From NCBI RefSeq assembly GCF_029783845.1, contig NZ_LWID01000001.1, positions 1,612,001 through 1,676,000 of the forward strand: 64,000 bases of DNA, given 5' to 3'. The translations under genes and the position numbers were made by a program. A model generated the notes under the pieces. The model did not search any database. It was not told the DNA's origin and saw only the letters and a program-made list of their open reading frames with translations. Every line of letters starts with the position of its first letter. Position 1 is the stretch's first letter. This document shows positions 52,961 through 60,670 of the stretch, in pieces. This stretch comes from Volucribacter amazonae. Its GTDB lineage: Bacteria > Pseudomonadota > Gammaproteobacteria > Enterobacterales > Pasteurellaceae.

Positions 52961-53352
52961 AAAATAGTCCTAAATATTACTAATTTGCTTATTTTAGTCA
53001 TTTTTAGGACTAATTGCAAGGGGCGAATGTTATTGCTGGTAAATATATTAAACGATTTGAACTTGAAGTTAATCTTGAATTATAGCTCTCTTTCTTAATT
53101 TCGTAATGTTGTAACACTCTAGTCTTAACCTTTTGTTTTATAAGGATTAAGGGTGTTTTTCTTTTTGAAAAGATGTTATTTTTTCCAAGTTTACATTGTT
53201 TTTTTGTCCTATTTTTTATTTTTTCATCTGAATATATTTAAAGTTACTATTATTTATGACCTTTCATAGGGTTTCCTCAAAATATAACATTGCTCAACAA
53301 CATAACTAAAGCTATACTTAGCACTTTAATTACATGACCCTTTGAGAAAAAT
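52961..53352. other. 392-bp divergent intergenic region
   Basis: Between the MFS gene (minus) and yibN (plus). The MFS side holds nested inverted repeats (52965-53012). The remaining 340 bases are very AT-rich with long T tracts and no recognised gene, repeat or uptake signal; they presumably carry the yibN-secB promoter. Confidence 0.6.
52965..53012. promoter_or_regulatory. MarR-type operator candidate with nested inverted repeats
   Basis: TAGTCCTAAA (52965-52974) and TTTAGGACTA (53003-53012) are perfect complements 28 bases apart; between them ACTAA and TTAGT form an inner pair. It starts 5 bases upstream of the MFS ATG. Confidence 0.6.
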
Positions 53353-53796
53353 ATGGAAAATTTAGAATTTATCCCAATGGCTATTGAATTTGCCAAGAAT
53401 CATACCTTAATGGTTGTTGCTTGGTTTGTGGTGTTTTTTATGGTGATTTACACCTTTTTTACTTCTGCCACTGCTAAATTTAAGATGATTTCAAATACAG
53501 AAATGACGATGTTAATCAATAAAGAAAATGCAACTGTCGTTGATTTACGCACAATTGATGAATTTAAACGTGGTCATATTATTCATAGCTTACAACTCAC
53601 ACCAAGTGATATTAAAAAACACAATATCGGTAAAATTGAACAGCACAAAGATGTTCCTGTAGTTTTAGTTGATACCAGTGGTTTTACCGCGACTGCTTCT
53701 GCTAAAGAATTGATTAAGCAAGGATTTAATCGTGTTTATGTCCTCAAAGAGGGGATTACAGGGTGGCGTGGTGCAAATTTACCACTTGAAAAATAA
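53353..53796 (+). CDS. yibN: Membrane-anchored rhodanese-domain protein YibN, lacking the catalytic Cys
   Basis: 147 aa (E. coli YibN 143). One N-terminal TM anchor (MVVAWFVVFFMVIYTFF) precedes a rhodanese domain (ATVVDLRTIDEFKRGHIIHS to VLKEGITGWRGANLP). The active-site loop reads VVLVDTSGFTA, where sulfurtransferases have Cys after VVLV/VV.V, so Asp replaces the nucleophile and sulfur transfer is unlikely. It keeps the conserved linkage to secB-gpsA-cysE; grxC, which lies between in E. coli, is absent. Confidence 0.9.
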   Translation: MENLEFIPMAIEFAKNHTLMVVAWFVVFFMVIYTFFTSATAKFKMISNTEMTMLINKENATVVDLRTIDEFKRGHIIHSLQLTPSDIKKHNIGKIEQHKDVPVVLVDTSGFTATASAKELIKQGFNRVYVLKEGITGWRGANLPLEK

Positions 53797-53834
53797 TCAA
53801 TTTATCCTGTCTAAATTAACTTAAGGAGTAAAAA

Positions 53835-54341
53835 ATGACAGAAGAAAATCAAAATGTAGCTGCGGAAACTGAACAAGCTCAGCCTGTATTGCAAATTCAG
53901 CGTATTTATGTGAAAGATGTTTCTTTTGAAGCCCCGAATTTACCACAAATCTTTCAACAAGAATGGAAACCACATCTTAAATTTGATTTAAGTACTGAGA
54001 CCAATACATTGAGCGAAGATTTATACGAGGTTTGTTTAAATATTTCCCTTGAAACTACATTGGAAGATTCTCAAGATGTGGCATTTATTTGTGAAGTAAA
54101 ACAAGCGGGCGTATTTACTATTAGCGGATTGGATCAAATGCAAATGGCACATTGTTTAACCGCAAAATGTCCTGAAATGTTGTTCCCTTATGCTCGAGAG
54201 TTAGTTTCTAGCTTGGTGAATCGTGGTACTTTCCCAGCACTTAATCTCTCGCCAGTAAATTTTGATGCACTTTTTGTGGATTATTTACAACGCCAAGAAC
54301 AAGCTCAAGCAAATCAAGAACATAATAACGAAGTACATTAA
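53835..54341 (+). CDS. secB: Protein-export chaperone SecB
   Basis: 168 aa tetrameric cytosolic chaperone keeping preproteins unfolded for SecA. IYVKDVSFEAPNLPQIFQQEWKP and AYPCLLFPYARE-equivalent CPEMLFPYARELVSSLVNRGTFPALNLSPVNFDALF are diagnostic. AAGGAGTAAAAA precedes the ATG. The C-terminal tail is Gln/Glu-rich. Confidence 0.96.
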   Translation: MTEENQNVAAETEQAQPVLQIQRIYVKDVSFEAPNLPQIFQQEWKPHLKFDLSTETNTLSEDLYEVCLNISLETTLEDSQDVAFICEVKQAGVFTISGLDQMQMAHCLTAKCPEMLFPYARELVSSLVNRGTFPALNLSPVNFDALFVDYLQRQEQAQANQEHNNEVH

Positions 54342-54352
54342 TCCTTAATCCC

Positions 54353-54380
54353 TAGTCCGTTTTTATCAAAAAACGGACTA
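54353..54380. terminator. Hairpin between secB and gpsA
   Basis: Perfect 12-bp stem TAGTCCGTTTTT / AAAAACGGACTA with loop ATCA, 22 bases before the gpsA start. Could end secB transcripts partly or mark the gpsA leader. Confidence 0.6.
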
Positions 54381-54401
54381 CCTTTCTTCAAGAGGTGAAT
54401 G

Positions 54402-55418
54402 ATGTCAAACACTTATCTCACCACGTCTCCCATTACAGTTTTAGGTGCGGGTTCTTATGGAACAGCATTGGCAATTACTTTTTCGCGTAATGGTTACCCT
54501 ACTTATTTATGGGGGCATGATCCTGAACATTGTCATCAACTTGCGAAACAACGTGAGAATAGCCAATTTTTACCCCATATTAAATTCCCTAACGCATTAC
54601 ACATTGAAGCGAATTTAGCTAAAGCAATCCAACTTTCTCGTGATTTATTGATAGTTGTGCCTAGCCACGTTTTTGGTGATGTTATTCAAAAAATTAAACC
54701 GCACTTAACTGCACAGCATCGTATTGTCTGGGCAACCAAGGGGTTGGAGTCTAATACAGGGCGATTATTGCAAGATGTTGTGCTTGAGCATTTGGGCGAT
54801 CAATATCCCCTTGCGGTACTTTCAGGCCCTACCTTTGCTAAAGAATTAGCTGAAGGATTGCCTACGGCAATTACTTTAGCCTCCAATAATCAACAATTTG
54901 CCTTAGCATTTCAAGCCAGAATTCATTGCAGTAAACATTTTCGTGTTTACCTTAATCATGATATGGTCGGTGTGCAATTAGGGGGGGCGATCAAAAATGT
55001 GATTGCCATTGGGGCAGGTATGTCTGACGGTATCGGTTTTGGGGCAAATGCAAGAACCGCTTTAATTACACGAGGTATTGCCGAGATTAGCCGTTTGGGA
55101 TTATCCCTCGGAGCAAATGCCAATACTTTTATGGGAATGTCTGGGTTAGGCGATTTAGTCTTGACTTGTACTGATAATCAATCCCGTAATCGCCGTTTTG
55201 GCTTAATGTTGGGACAAGGACTATCAGCACAAACCGCCATGGAAAATATTGGGCAAGTAGTAGAAGGTTATCATAATACCAAAGAGGCTTATTTGTTAGC
55301 TCAGCAACAAGGGGTTGAAATGCCCATCACTGAACAAATATACCAAGTATTATTTTGTGGTAAAAATGCAAAAGAGGCGGCAATTAGTCTATTAGGACGA
55401 GAGAAAAAGGGAGAGTAA
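54402..55418 (+). CDS. gpsA: Glycerol-3-phosphate dehydrogenase [NAD(P)+]
   Basis: Makes sn-glycerol-3-phosphate for phospholipids (338 aa). N-terminal nucleotide motif VLGAGSYGTALAI, conserved ATKGLE, VLSGPTFAKELAEG, catalytic Lys in GAIKNVIAIGAGMSDG, and NARTALITRGI. Two adjacent ATGs (54399, 54402) exist; the second has better spacing from GAGGTG. cysE begins 4 bases after the stop. Confidence 0.95.
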   Translation: MSNTYLTTSPITVLGAGSYGTALAITFSRNGYPTYLWGHDPEHCHQLAKQRENSQFLPHIKFPNALHIEANLAKAIQLSRDLLIVVPSHVFGDVIQKIKPHLTAQHRIVWATKGLESNTGRLLQDVVLEHLGDQYPLAVLSGPTFAKELAEGLPTAITLASNNQQFALAFQARIHCSKHFRVYLNHDMVGVQLGGAIKNVIAIGAGMSDGIGFGANARTALITRGIAEISRLGLSLGANANTFMGMSGLGDLVLTCTDNQSRNRRFGLMLGQGLSAQTAMENIGQVVEGYHNTKEAYLLAQQQGVEMPITEQIYQVLFCGKNAKEAAISLLGREKKGE

Positions 55419-55422
55419 GTGA

Positions 55423-56232
55423 ATGAAATCTGTACAACGAGAGACAGTTTGGCAAAATATTCACCAAGAAGCGAAAATATTGGCTGAAAATGAACCTATG
55501 TTAGCCAGTTTTTTTCATGCGACTATTTTAAAGCATCAATGTTTAGGTGGTGCATTAAGCTATATTCTTGCTAATAAACTTTCCAATGCCATTATGCCTG
55601 CGATTGCGTTAAAAGAGATTATTGAAGAAGCCTATTTAGCTGAGCCTAATATTATTGAGAGTGCAGCTCACGATATTAATGCAGTGCGTTCACGAGATCC
55701 CGCAGTTGAACTTTGGTCCACGCCTTTGCTTTACTTAAAAGGCTTTCATGCTTTACAAAGCTATCGTGTTACCCATTATTTATGGAAACAAGGGCGTAAA
55801 GCCCTTGCCCTTTATTTACAAAATGAAATTTCCGTGGCATTTGATGTGGATATTCACCCCGCGGCACAAATTGGGCATGGGATTATGTTTGATCATGCCA
55901 CTGGCATTGTGGTTGGCGAAACTTCAGTGATTGAAAATGATGTGTCTATTTTACAAGGCGTTACTCTCGGCGGTACAGGCAAAGAATGTGGCGATCGCCA
56001 CCCTAAAATCCGTGAAGGGGTAATGATTGGTGCTGGGGCAAAAATCTTGGGAAACATTGAAGTAGGACGCTATGCCAAAATTGGGGCAAATTCTGTGGTG
56101 CTACAAGCTGTGCCAGAATCTGCTACGGCGGCAGGTGTGCCTGCTCGCATTATTAGCCACAATCAAGCTGAAAAACCTGCTTTTGAAATGAATCAATACT
56201 TTATTGAAACCGATGAAGCATTAAATATTTAG
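55423..56232 (+). CDS. cysE: Serine O-acetyltransferase
   Basis: First step of cysteine synthesis (269 aa). An N-terminal helical domain is followed by a left-handed beta-helix of hexapeptide repeats. Active-site residues: Asp92 in SRDPAVE, His158 in FDHATGIVVGET, His193 in GDRHPKI. The C-terminus ends ETDEALNI, with the terminal Ile needed to dock into CysK. Coupled to gpsA. Confidence 0.96.
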   Translation: MKSVQRETVWQNIHQEAKILAENEPMLASFFHATILKHQCLGGALSYILANKLSNAIMPAIALKEIIEEAYLAEPNIIESAAHDINAVRSRDPAVELWSTPLLYLKGFHALQSYRVTHYLWKQGRKALALYLQNEISVAFDVDIHPAAQIGHGIMFDHATGIVVGETSVIENDVSILQGVTLGGTGKECGDRHPKIREGVMIGAGAKILGNIEVGRYAKIGANSVVLQAVPESATAAGVPARIISHNQAEKPAFEMNQYFIETDEALNI

Positions 56233-56248
56233 TATTTTAGGAAAAATA

Positions 56249-57124
56249 ATGAAAGAACAACAATATCAACAAGATAACGACAAATTATACCGATACCTAT
56301 TTAAAGATCGTGCGGTACGAGGCGAGTGGGTACGATTAAATCAAACCTTTACCGATACCCTAAATACCCACCATTATCCAAAGCCTGTACAGCATTTATT
56401 AGGCGAGATGATGGTCGCTACCAGTTTATTAACTGCTACCTTAAAATTTAAAGGTGCAATTACTGTACAAATTCAGGGGGAAGGTCCACTAAAACTTGCA
56501 GTAGTTAATGGTTCAGATCAACAGCAATTACGAGCCTTGGCAAGAGTAGATGGCGAAATCACGAATGATATGACATTAGCTGAAATGGTGGGGAAAGCGG
56601 TATTGGTTATTTCAATTATTCCTACAGAGGGCGAGCGTTATCAAGGCATTATTAGTCTAGATAAACCAACATTAACTGAATGTATTGAGGATTATTTTGT
56701 CCGTTCTGAACAATTACAAACCCAATTAATTATTTATTCAGGTGAAATGGAAAATAAACCTGTGGTAGCAGGAATGTTGTTACAAATTATGCCTGATGGC
56801 TCTGGGCATGAACAAGATTTTGAGCATTTGGCTACCTTAACGGCAACAGTTAAACCAGAAGAGCTTTTTGCCTTATCTGCCGAACAATTATTGTATCGCT
56901 TGTACCATGAAGAAACCGTTGAAATTTTTTCGCCACAACCCCTGACCTTTCATTGTGGCTGTTCTCAACAGCGTTCTGGTGCAGCCTTATTATTACTGCC
57001 AGAACAAGAAATTGAGGAAATTCTAGCAGAGCATCAAGGTACTATTGATATGCAATGCGAATGTTGTGGCACACATTATTTTTTCAATAAAGCCACCATT
57101 GATCAGCTCAAAACAACAAATTAA
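56249..57124 (+). CDS. hslO: Hsp33 redox-regulated chaperone
   Basis: 291 aa holdase activated by oxidative unfolding. The N-terminal domain has RGEWVRLNQTF and GEMMVATSLLTATLKF. The C-terminal zinc redox switch has CxC in HCGCSQQR and CxxC in MQCECCGTHYFF. TAGGAAAAATA precedes the ATG. Downstream glmU starts 13 bases later. Confidence 0.95.
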   Translation: MKEQQYQQDNDKLYRYLFKDRAVRGEWVRLNQTFTDTLNTHHYPKPVQHLLGEMMVATSLLTATLKFKGAITVQIQGEGPLKLAVVNGSDQQQLRALARVDGEITNDMTLAEMVGKAVLVISIIPTEGERYQGIISLDKPTLTECIEDYFVRSEQLQTQLIIYSGEMENKPVVAGMLLQIMPDGSGHEQDFEHLATLTATVKPEELFALSAEQLLYRLYHEETVEIFSPQPLTFHCGCSQQRSGAALLLLPEQEIEEILAEHQGTIDMQCECCGTHYFFNKATIDQLKTTN

Positions 57125-57137
57125 GTTAGGAATAGCA

Positions 57138-58520
57138 ATGAAAAATACACAATCAAATAAACCGCTTAGTGTTGTCATCTTAGCAGCAGGTAAAGGCACA
57201 AGAATGTATTCCGATCTGCCTAAGGTATTACATAAGATAGCGGGTAAAGCTATGGTTCAGCATGTCATTGATACAGCCAAAAAACTTCATGCGCAAAATA
57301 TTCATCTGATTTATGGGCATGGTGGCGAGTTAATGCAAACACATTTACAAGACCAACCTGTAAACTGGGTATATCAGGCAGAGCAATTAGGTACAGGGCA
57401 TGCTATGCAACAAGCTGCGCCGTTTTTTCAAGATAATGAAAATATTTTAATGCTTTATGGCGATACGCCGTTGATTAGTCAACACACTCTCACTCAACTT
57501 ATTGAGGCAAAACCAGAAAAAGGCATTGCTTTATTAACTGTTAATCTAGCCGATCCAACGGGCTATGGACGAATTTTGCGACACAATGGTAATGTTATCG
57601 GTATTGTTGAACAAAAAGATGCCAATGATGAGCAACGTCAAATCCAAGAGGTCAATACAGGCGTGATGGTATCTGACGGAGCTAGCTTCAAAAAATGGCT
57701 TGCCAAATTAGAAAACAACAATGCTCAAGGCGAATATTATATGACTGATGTTATCGCTTTAGCTTACCAAGAGGGTTGTCCAATCGTTACTGTACAAGCA
57801 GAAGATATTTTAGAAGTAGAAGGGGCGAATAATCGTTTACAGCTTGCTAAATTAGAACGCTATTACCAACGTAAACAAGCACAACATTTATTACTTGCAG
57901 GCGTGATGTTACAAGATCCTGAACGCTTTGATCTGCGTGGCGAGCTTAGCCATGGTAAAGATGTGGAGATTGATGTCAATGTTGTTCTTGAGGGCAAAGT
58001 GTGGTTAGGAAATCAAGTAAAAATCGGGGTAGGTTGTGTATTAAAAGATTGTGAGATCGCCGATGGGGTAGAAATAAAACCTTATTCAGTGATTGAGCAA
58101 GCGAAAATTGATCACCACGCGATTATTGGACCATTCTCACGTTTACGCCCGGGTAGCGAATTAGGGGCAGAAACTCACGTTGGCAATTTTGTGGAAATTA
58201 AAAAATCTTCTATTGCCCAAGGTTCAAAGGTTAATCATCTTGCTTACATTGGCGACAGTGAAATTGGGCGTCAATGTAATATTGGTGCAGGTGTGATTAC
58301 TTGCAATTATGACGGTGCAAACAAATTCAAAACCATTATCGGCGATGATGTTTTTGTTGGCTCGGATAGTCAATTAATCGCGCCTGTGGAAGTAGAAAGC
58401 GGTGCAACTATTGGAGCAGGTTCAACGATAACCAAAGATATTCATCAAAATGAATTGGTTATTACGCGTGTACCACAACTCCATATTCAAAACTGGCAAC
58501 GTCCACGCAAGAAAACTTAA
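57138..58520 (+). CDS. glmU: Bifunctional GlmU: GlcN-1-P acetyltransferase / GlcNAc-1-P uridyltransferase
   Basis: 460 aa, makes UDP-GlcNAc for wall and LPS. Uridyltransferase domain with VVILAAGKGTRMYSDLPKVLH and YGDTPLI; left-handed beta-helix acetyltransferase domain from about 255 (LRPGSELGAETHVGNFVEIKKS, NYDGANKFKTIIGD). The ATG at 57138 has TTAGGAATAGC upstream; longer frames run into hslO and are rejected. Confidence 0.96.
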   Translation: MKNTQSNKPLSVVILAAGKGTRMYSDLPKVLHKIAGKAMVQHVIDTAKKLHAQNIHLIYGHGGELMQTHLQDQPVNWVYQAEQLGTGHAMQQAAPFFQDNENILMLYGDTPLISQHTLTQLIEAKPEKGIALLTVNLADPTGYGRILRHNGNVIGIVEQKDANDEQRQIQEVNTGVMVSDGASFKKWLAKLENNNAQGEYYMTDVIALAYQEGCPIVTVQAEDILEVEGANNRLQLAKLERYYQRKQAQHLLLAGVMLQDPERFDLRGELSHGKDVEIDVNVVLEGKVWLGNQVKIGVGCVLKDCEIADGVEIKPYSVIEQAKIDHHAIIGPFSRLRPGSELGAETHVGNFVEIKKSSIAQGSKVNHLAYIGDSEIGRQCNIGAGVITCNYDGANKFKTIIGDDVFVGSDSQLIAPVEVESGATIGAGSTITKDIHQNELVITRVPQLHIQNWQRPRKKT

Positions 58521-58535
58521 CCATTTAGGACAAAA

Positions 58536-58605
58536 TATAGCTGTTCCACATTGAAATGATACAAGCCGTGCCAATGTTGTATTATTTTACAGTGGAACAG
58601 CTATA
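58536..58605. repeat. Correia-like element, copy 13 (shortened core)
   Basis: 70 bp: TATAGCTGTTCCACATTGAA, ACAAGCCGTGCCAATGTTGT, ATTATTTTACAGTGGAACAGCTATA. The arms carry a matched C-to-T/G-to-A change (AGCTGTTCC / GGAACAGCT) that keeps pairing. Between glmU and anmK. Confidence 0.82.
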
Positions 58606-58637
58606 TAATGCCCTCAAGCCTAAACAGGATTAAATTA

Positions 58638-59738
58638 ATGCAACAATATTATATTGGCGTAATGTCTGGCACGAGCTTAGATGGTGTTGATCTTGCGTTA
58701 GTGGATTTTTCTCATCAACCTGCCTTGGTGGTTGCCACAAAATTTATGGCAATGCCTGAAAAAATAAAACAAAAACTGACCGCACTTATTACCGAACCTC
58801 AAATTACCTTATCCCAACTTGGTGAAGCTGATCATTTAGTAGGGCATTTATATGCCGATTGTATTAATCAATTTTTAGCCGAGCAACAACTTAGTGCGAA
58901 TGATATTGTGGCATTAGGTTGTCATGGGCAAACCATTTGGCACGCACCGCAGGGCGATTATCCCTTTACCATGCAAATTGGCGATATGAATATTGTTGCC
59001 ATTAACACAGGTATTCAAACGATTGGCGATTTTCGCCGTAAAGATATGGCATTAGGCGGACAAGGCGCGCCTTTAGTGCCAGCCTTTCATCAAGCCTATT
59101 TTGCCCGTCCTGATCGAGTGGTGGCGGTGTTAAATATTGGTGGCATTAGCAATGTGTCTTTATTGATACCTGAGCAAGCGGTGTTAGGCTATGATCTTGG
59201 TCCGGGAAATACCTTGCTCGATCAATGGATTGCTAAATATCAAGGCAAAAGCTACGACAAGGGGGGAGAATGGGCAAAGACAGGGCAAGTTTATCAGCCA
59301 TTATTACAGGATTTATTAAGTGAGCCTTTTTTCCAACAACCGCCACCGAAAAGTACAGGACGAGAGCAATTTAATCTTATTTGGCTAGAAAAATTTTTGG
59401 CAAAACACACCGCACTTTTACCACAGGATATTCAAGCAACCCTTGTAGCTCTTACGGTACAAAGCATTGTGCAAGATTTGCAAAAAATTGAAACCACCTT
59501 GCCTTGTGAGTTATTAGTTTGTGGCGGTGGCGCTTATAATCCATTGCTAATGCAAGGCTTACAACAGGGATTAGCCCATTGGCAAGTGGCAACTACTGCC
59601 AGTTATGGCTTAGCAGAGGATTATGTAGAGGCGGTGGCTTTTGCTTGGTTGGCCTATCAACGAATACAGCAAAAAACCTCAAATCTTCCCTCGGTAACAG
59701 GGGCTAAAAGTGCGGTCAGTTTAGGAGTAATTTTTTAA
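58638..59738 (+). CDS. anmK: Anhydro-N-acetylmuramic acid kinase
   Basis: Peptidoglycan recycling: opens and phosphorylates anhydroMurNAc to MurNAc-6-P (366 aa; E. coli 369). YYIGVMSGTSLDGVDLALVDF at the start, GDFRRKDMALGGQGAPLVPAFH, and GYDLGPGNTLLDQWI are family motifs. The ATG at 58638 has AGGATTAAATTA upstream. Two uptake signals lie within the gene. Its TAA stop overlaps the murQ start (TAATG). Confidence 0.95.
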   Translation: MQQYYIGVMSGTSLDGVDLALVDFSHQPALVVATKFMAMPEKIKQKLTALITEPQITLSQLGEADHLVGHLYADCINQFLAEQQLSANDIVALGCHGQTIWHAPQGDYPFTMQIGDMNIVAINTGIQTIGDFRRKDMALGGQGAPLVPAFHQAYFARPDRVVAVLNIGGISNVSLLIPEQAVLGYDLGPGNTLLDQWIAKYQGKSYDKGGEWAKTGQVYQPLLQDLLSEPFFQQPPPKSTGREQFNLIWLEKFLAKHTALLPQDIQATLVALTVQSIVQDLQKIETTLPCELLVCGGGAYNPLLMQGLQQGLAHWQVATTASYGLAEDYVEAVAFAWLAYQRIQQKTSNLPSVTGAKSAVSLGVIF

Positions 59739-60670
59739 TGACACAACAACCATTATTACAGGATTTAACCCAACTTATTACCGAGCAACGCAATCCTGCC
59801 AGTATAGCTTTGGATCGTTTATCCAGCTTGCAAATCGTCAGCCTGATGAATCAACAAGATAAACTTGTGTCTATTGCCATTGAGCAATGTTTACCCCATA
59901 TTGCACAAGCAGTCGATCATATTGTTGCCGCCTTTCAGCAAGGGGGACGGTTGATTTATCTTGGGGCTGGCACTAGCGGACGGTTAGGTGTGCTTGATGC
60001 CTCAGAATGTCCCCCTACCTTTGGTACAGACCCAAGCCAAGTAATAGGCATTATTGCAGGGGGAGAAACGGCTATACGTTGTGCCGTTGAGGGTGCTGAA
60101 GATAATCAAGCCCAAGCGGAACAGGATTTACAGACAATCGCTTTAAGCTCTAAAGATGTACTAGTGGGGATTGCGGCAAGTGGACGAACCCCTTATGTAT
60201 TAGCAGGTTTGGCTTATGCAAAGCAATTAGGGGCAACCACCGTCGCTATTGTGAGTAATCCACAATCAGCAATGGCACAATATGCGGATATTTGCATTGA
60301 AACCTTAGTCGGAGCGGAAGTCCTTACAGGTTCTAGCCGTTTAAAATCAGGTACAGCCCAAAAAATGGTCTTGAATATGTTGACAACGGCAAGTATGGTG
60401 CAAATGGGAAAATGCTATCAAAATTTAATGGTGGATATGCAAGCCAGTAACGAAAAATTGCGAGCAAGGGCGTTACGGATAGTGATGCAAGCCACAGATT
60501 GTCATAGGGAACAGGCACAATGGGCGTTACAACAAACGGATTACCAATGTAAATTAGCCATTTTAATGTTATTAACTGGGCAAGATAAGGAAAACGCTCA
60601 ACAATTATTACAGGCTCAGCAGGGAAAAATTAGCCAAGTTATGGCATATCTTGCTAGCGATCACTCGTGA
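59738..60670 (+). CDS. murQ: N-acetylmuramic acid 6-phosphate etherase
   Basis: Cleaves the lactyl ether of MurNAc-6-P to GlcNAc-6-P and D-lactate (310 aa), directly after AnmK in the pathway. SIS-domain motif GRLIYLGAGTSGRLGVLDASECPPTFG, catalytic Glu region AVEGAEDN, and VGIAASGRTPYV are clear. The last 10 bases overlap the end of convergent cyaA. Confidence 0.95.
   Translation: MTQQPLLQDLTQLITEQRNPASIALDRLSSLQIVSLMNQQDKLVSIAIEQCLPHIAQAVDHIVAAFQQGGRLIYLGAGTSGRLGVLDASECPPTFGTDPSQVIGIIAGGETAIRCAVEGAEDNQAQAEQDLQTIALSSKDVLVGIAASGRTPYVLAGLAYAKQLGATTVAIVSNPQSAMAQYADICIETLVGAEVLTGSSRLKSGTAQKMVLNMLTTASMVQMGKCYQNLMVDMQASNEKLRARALRIVMQATDCHREQAQWALQQTDYQCKLAILMLLTGQDKENAQQLLQAQQGKISQVMAYLASDHS

Noticed and set aside
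57045..57137. Longer glmU starting inside hslO
   Set aside because: The extension overlaps the zinc-motif codons of hslO; ATG 57138 gives the correct GlmU N-terminus.
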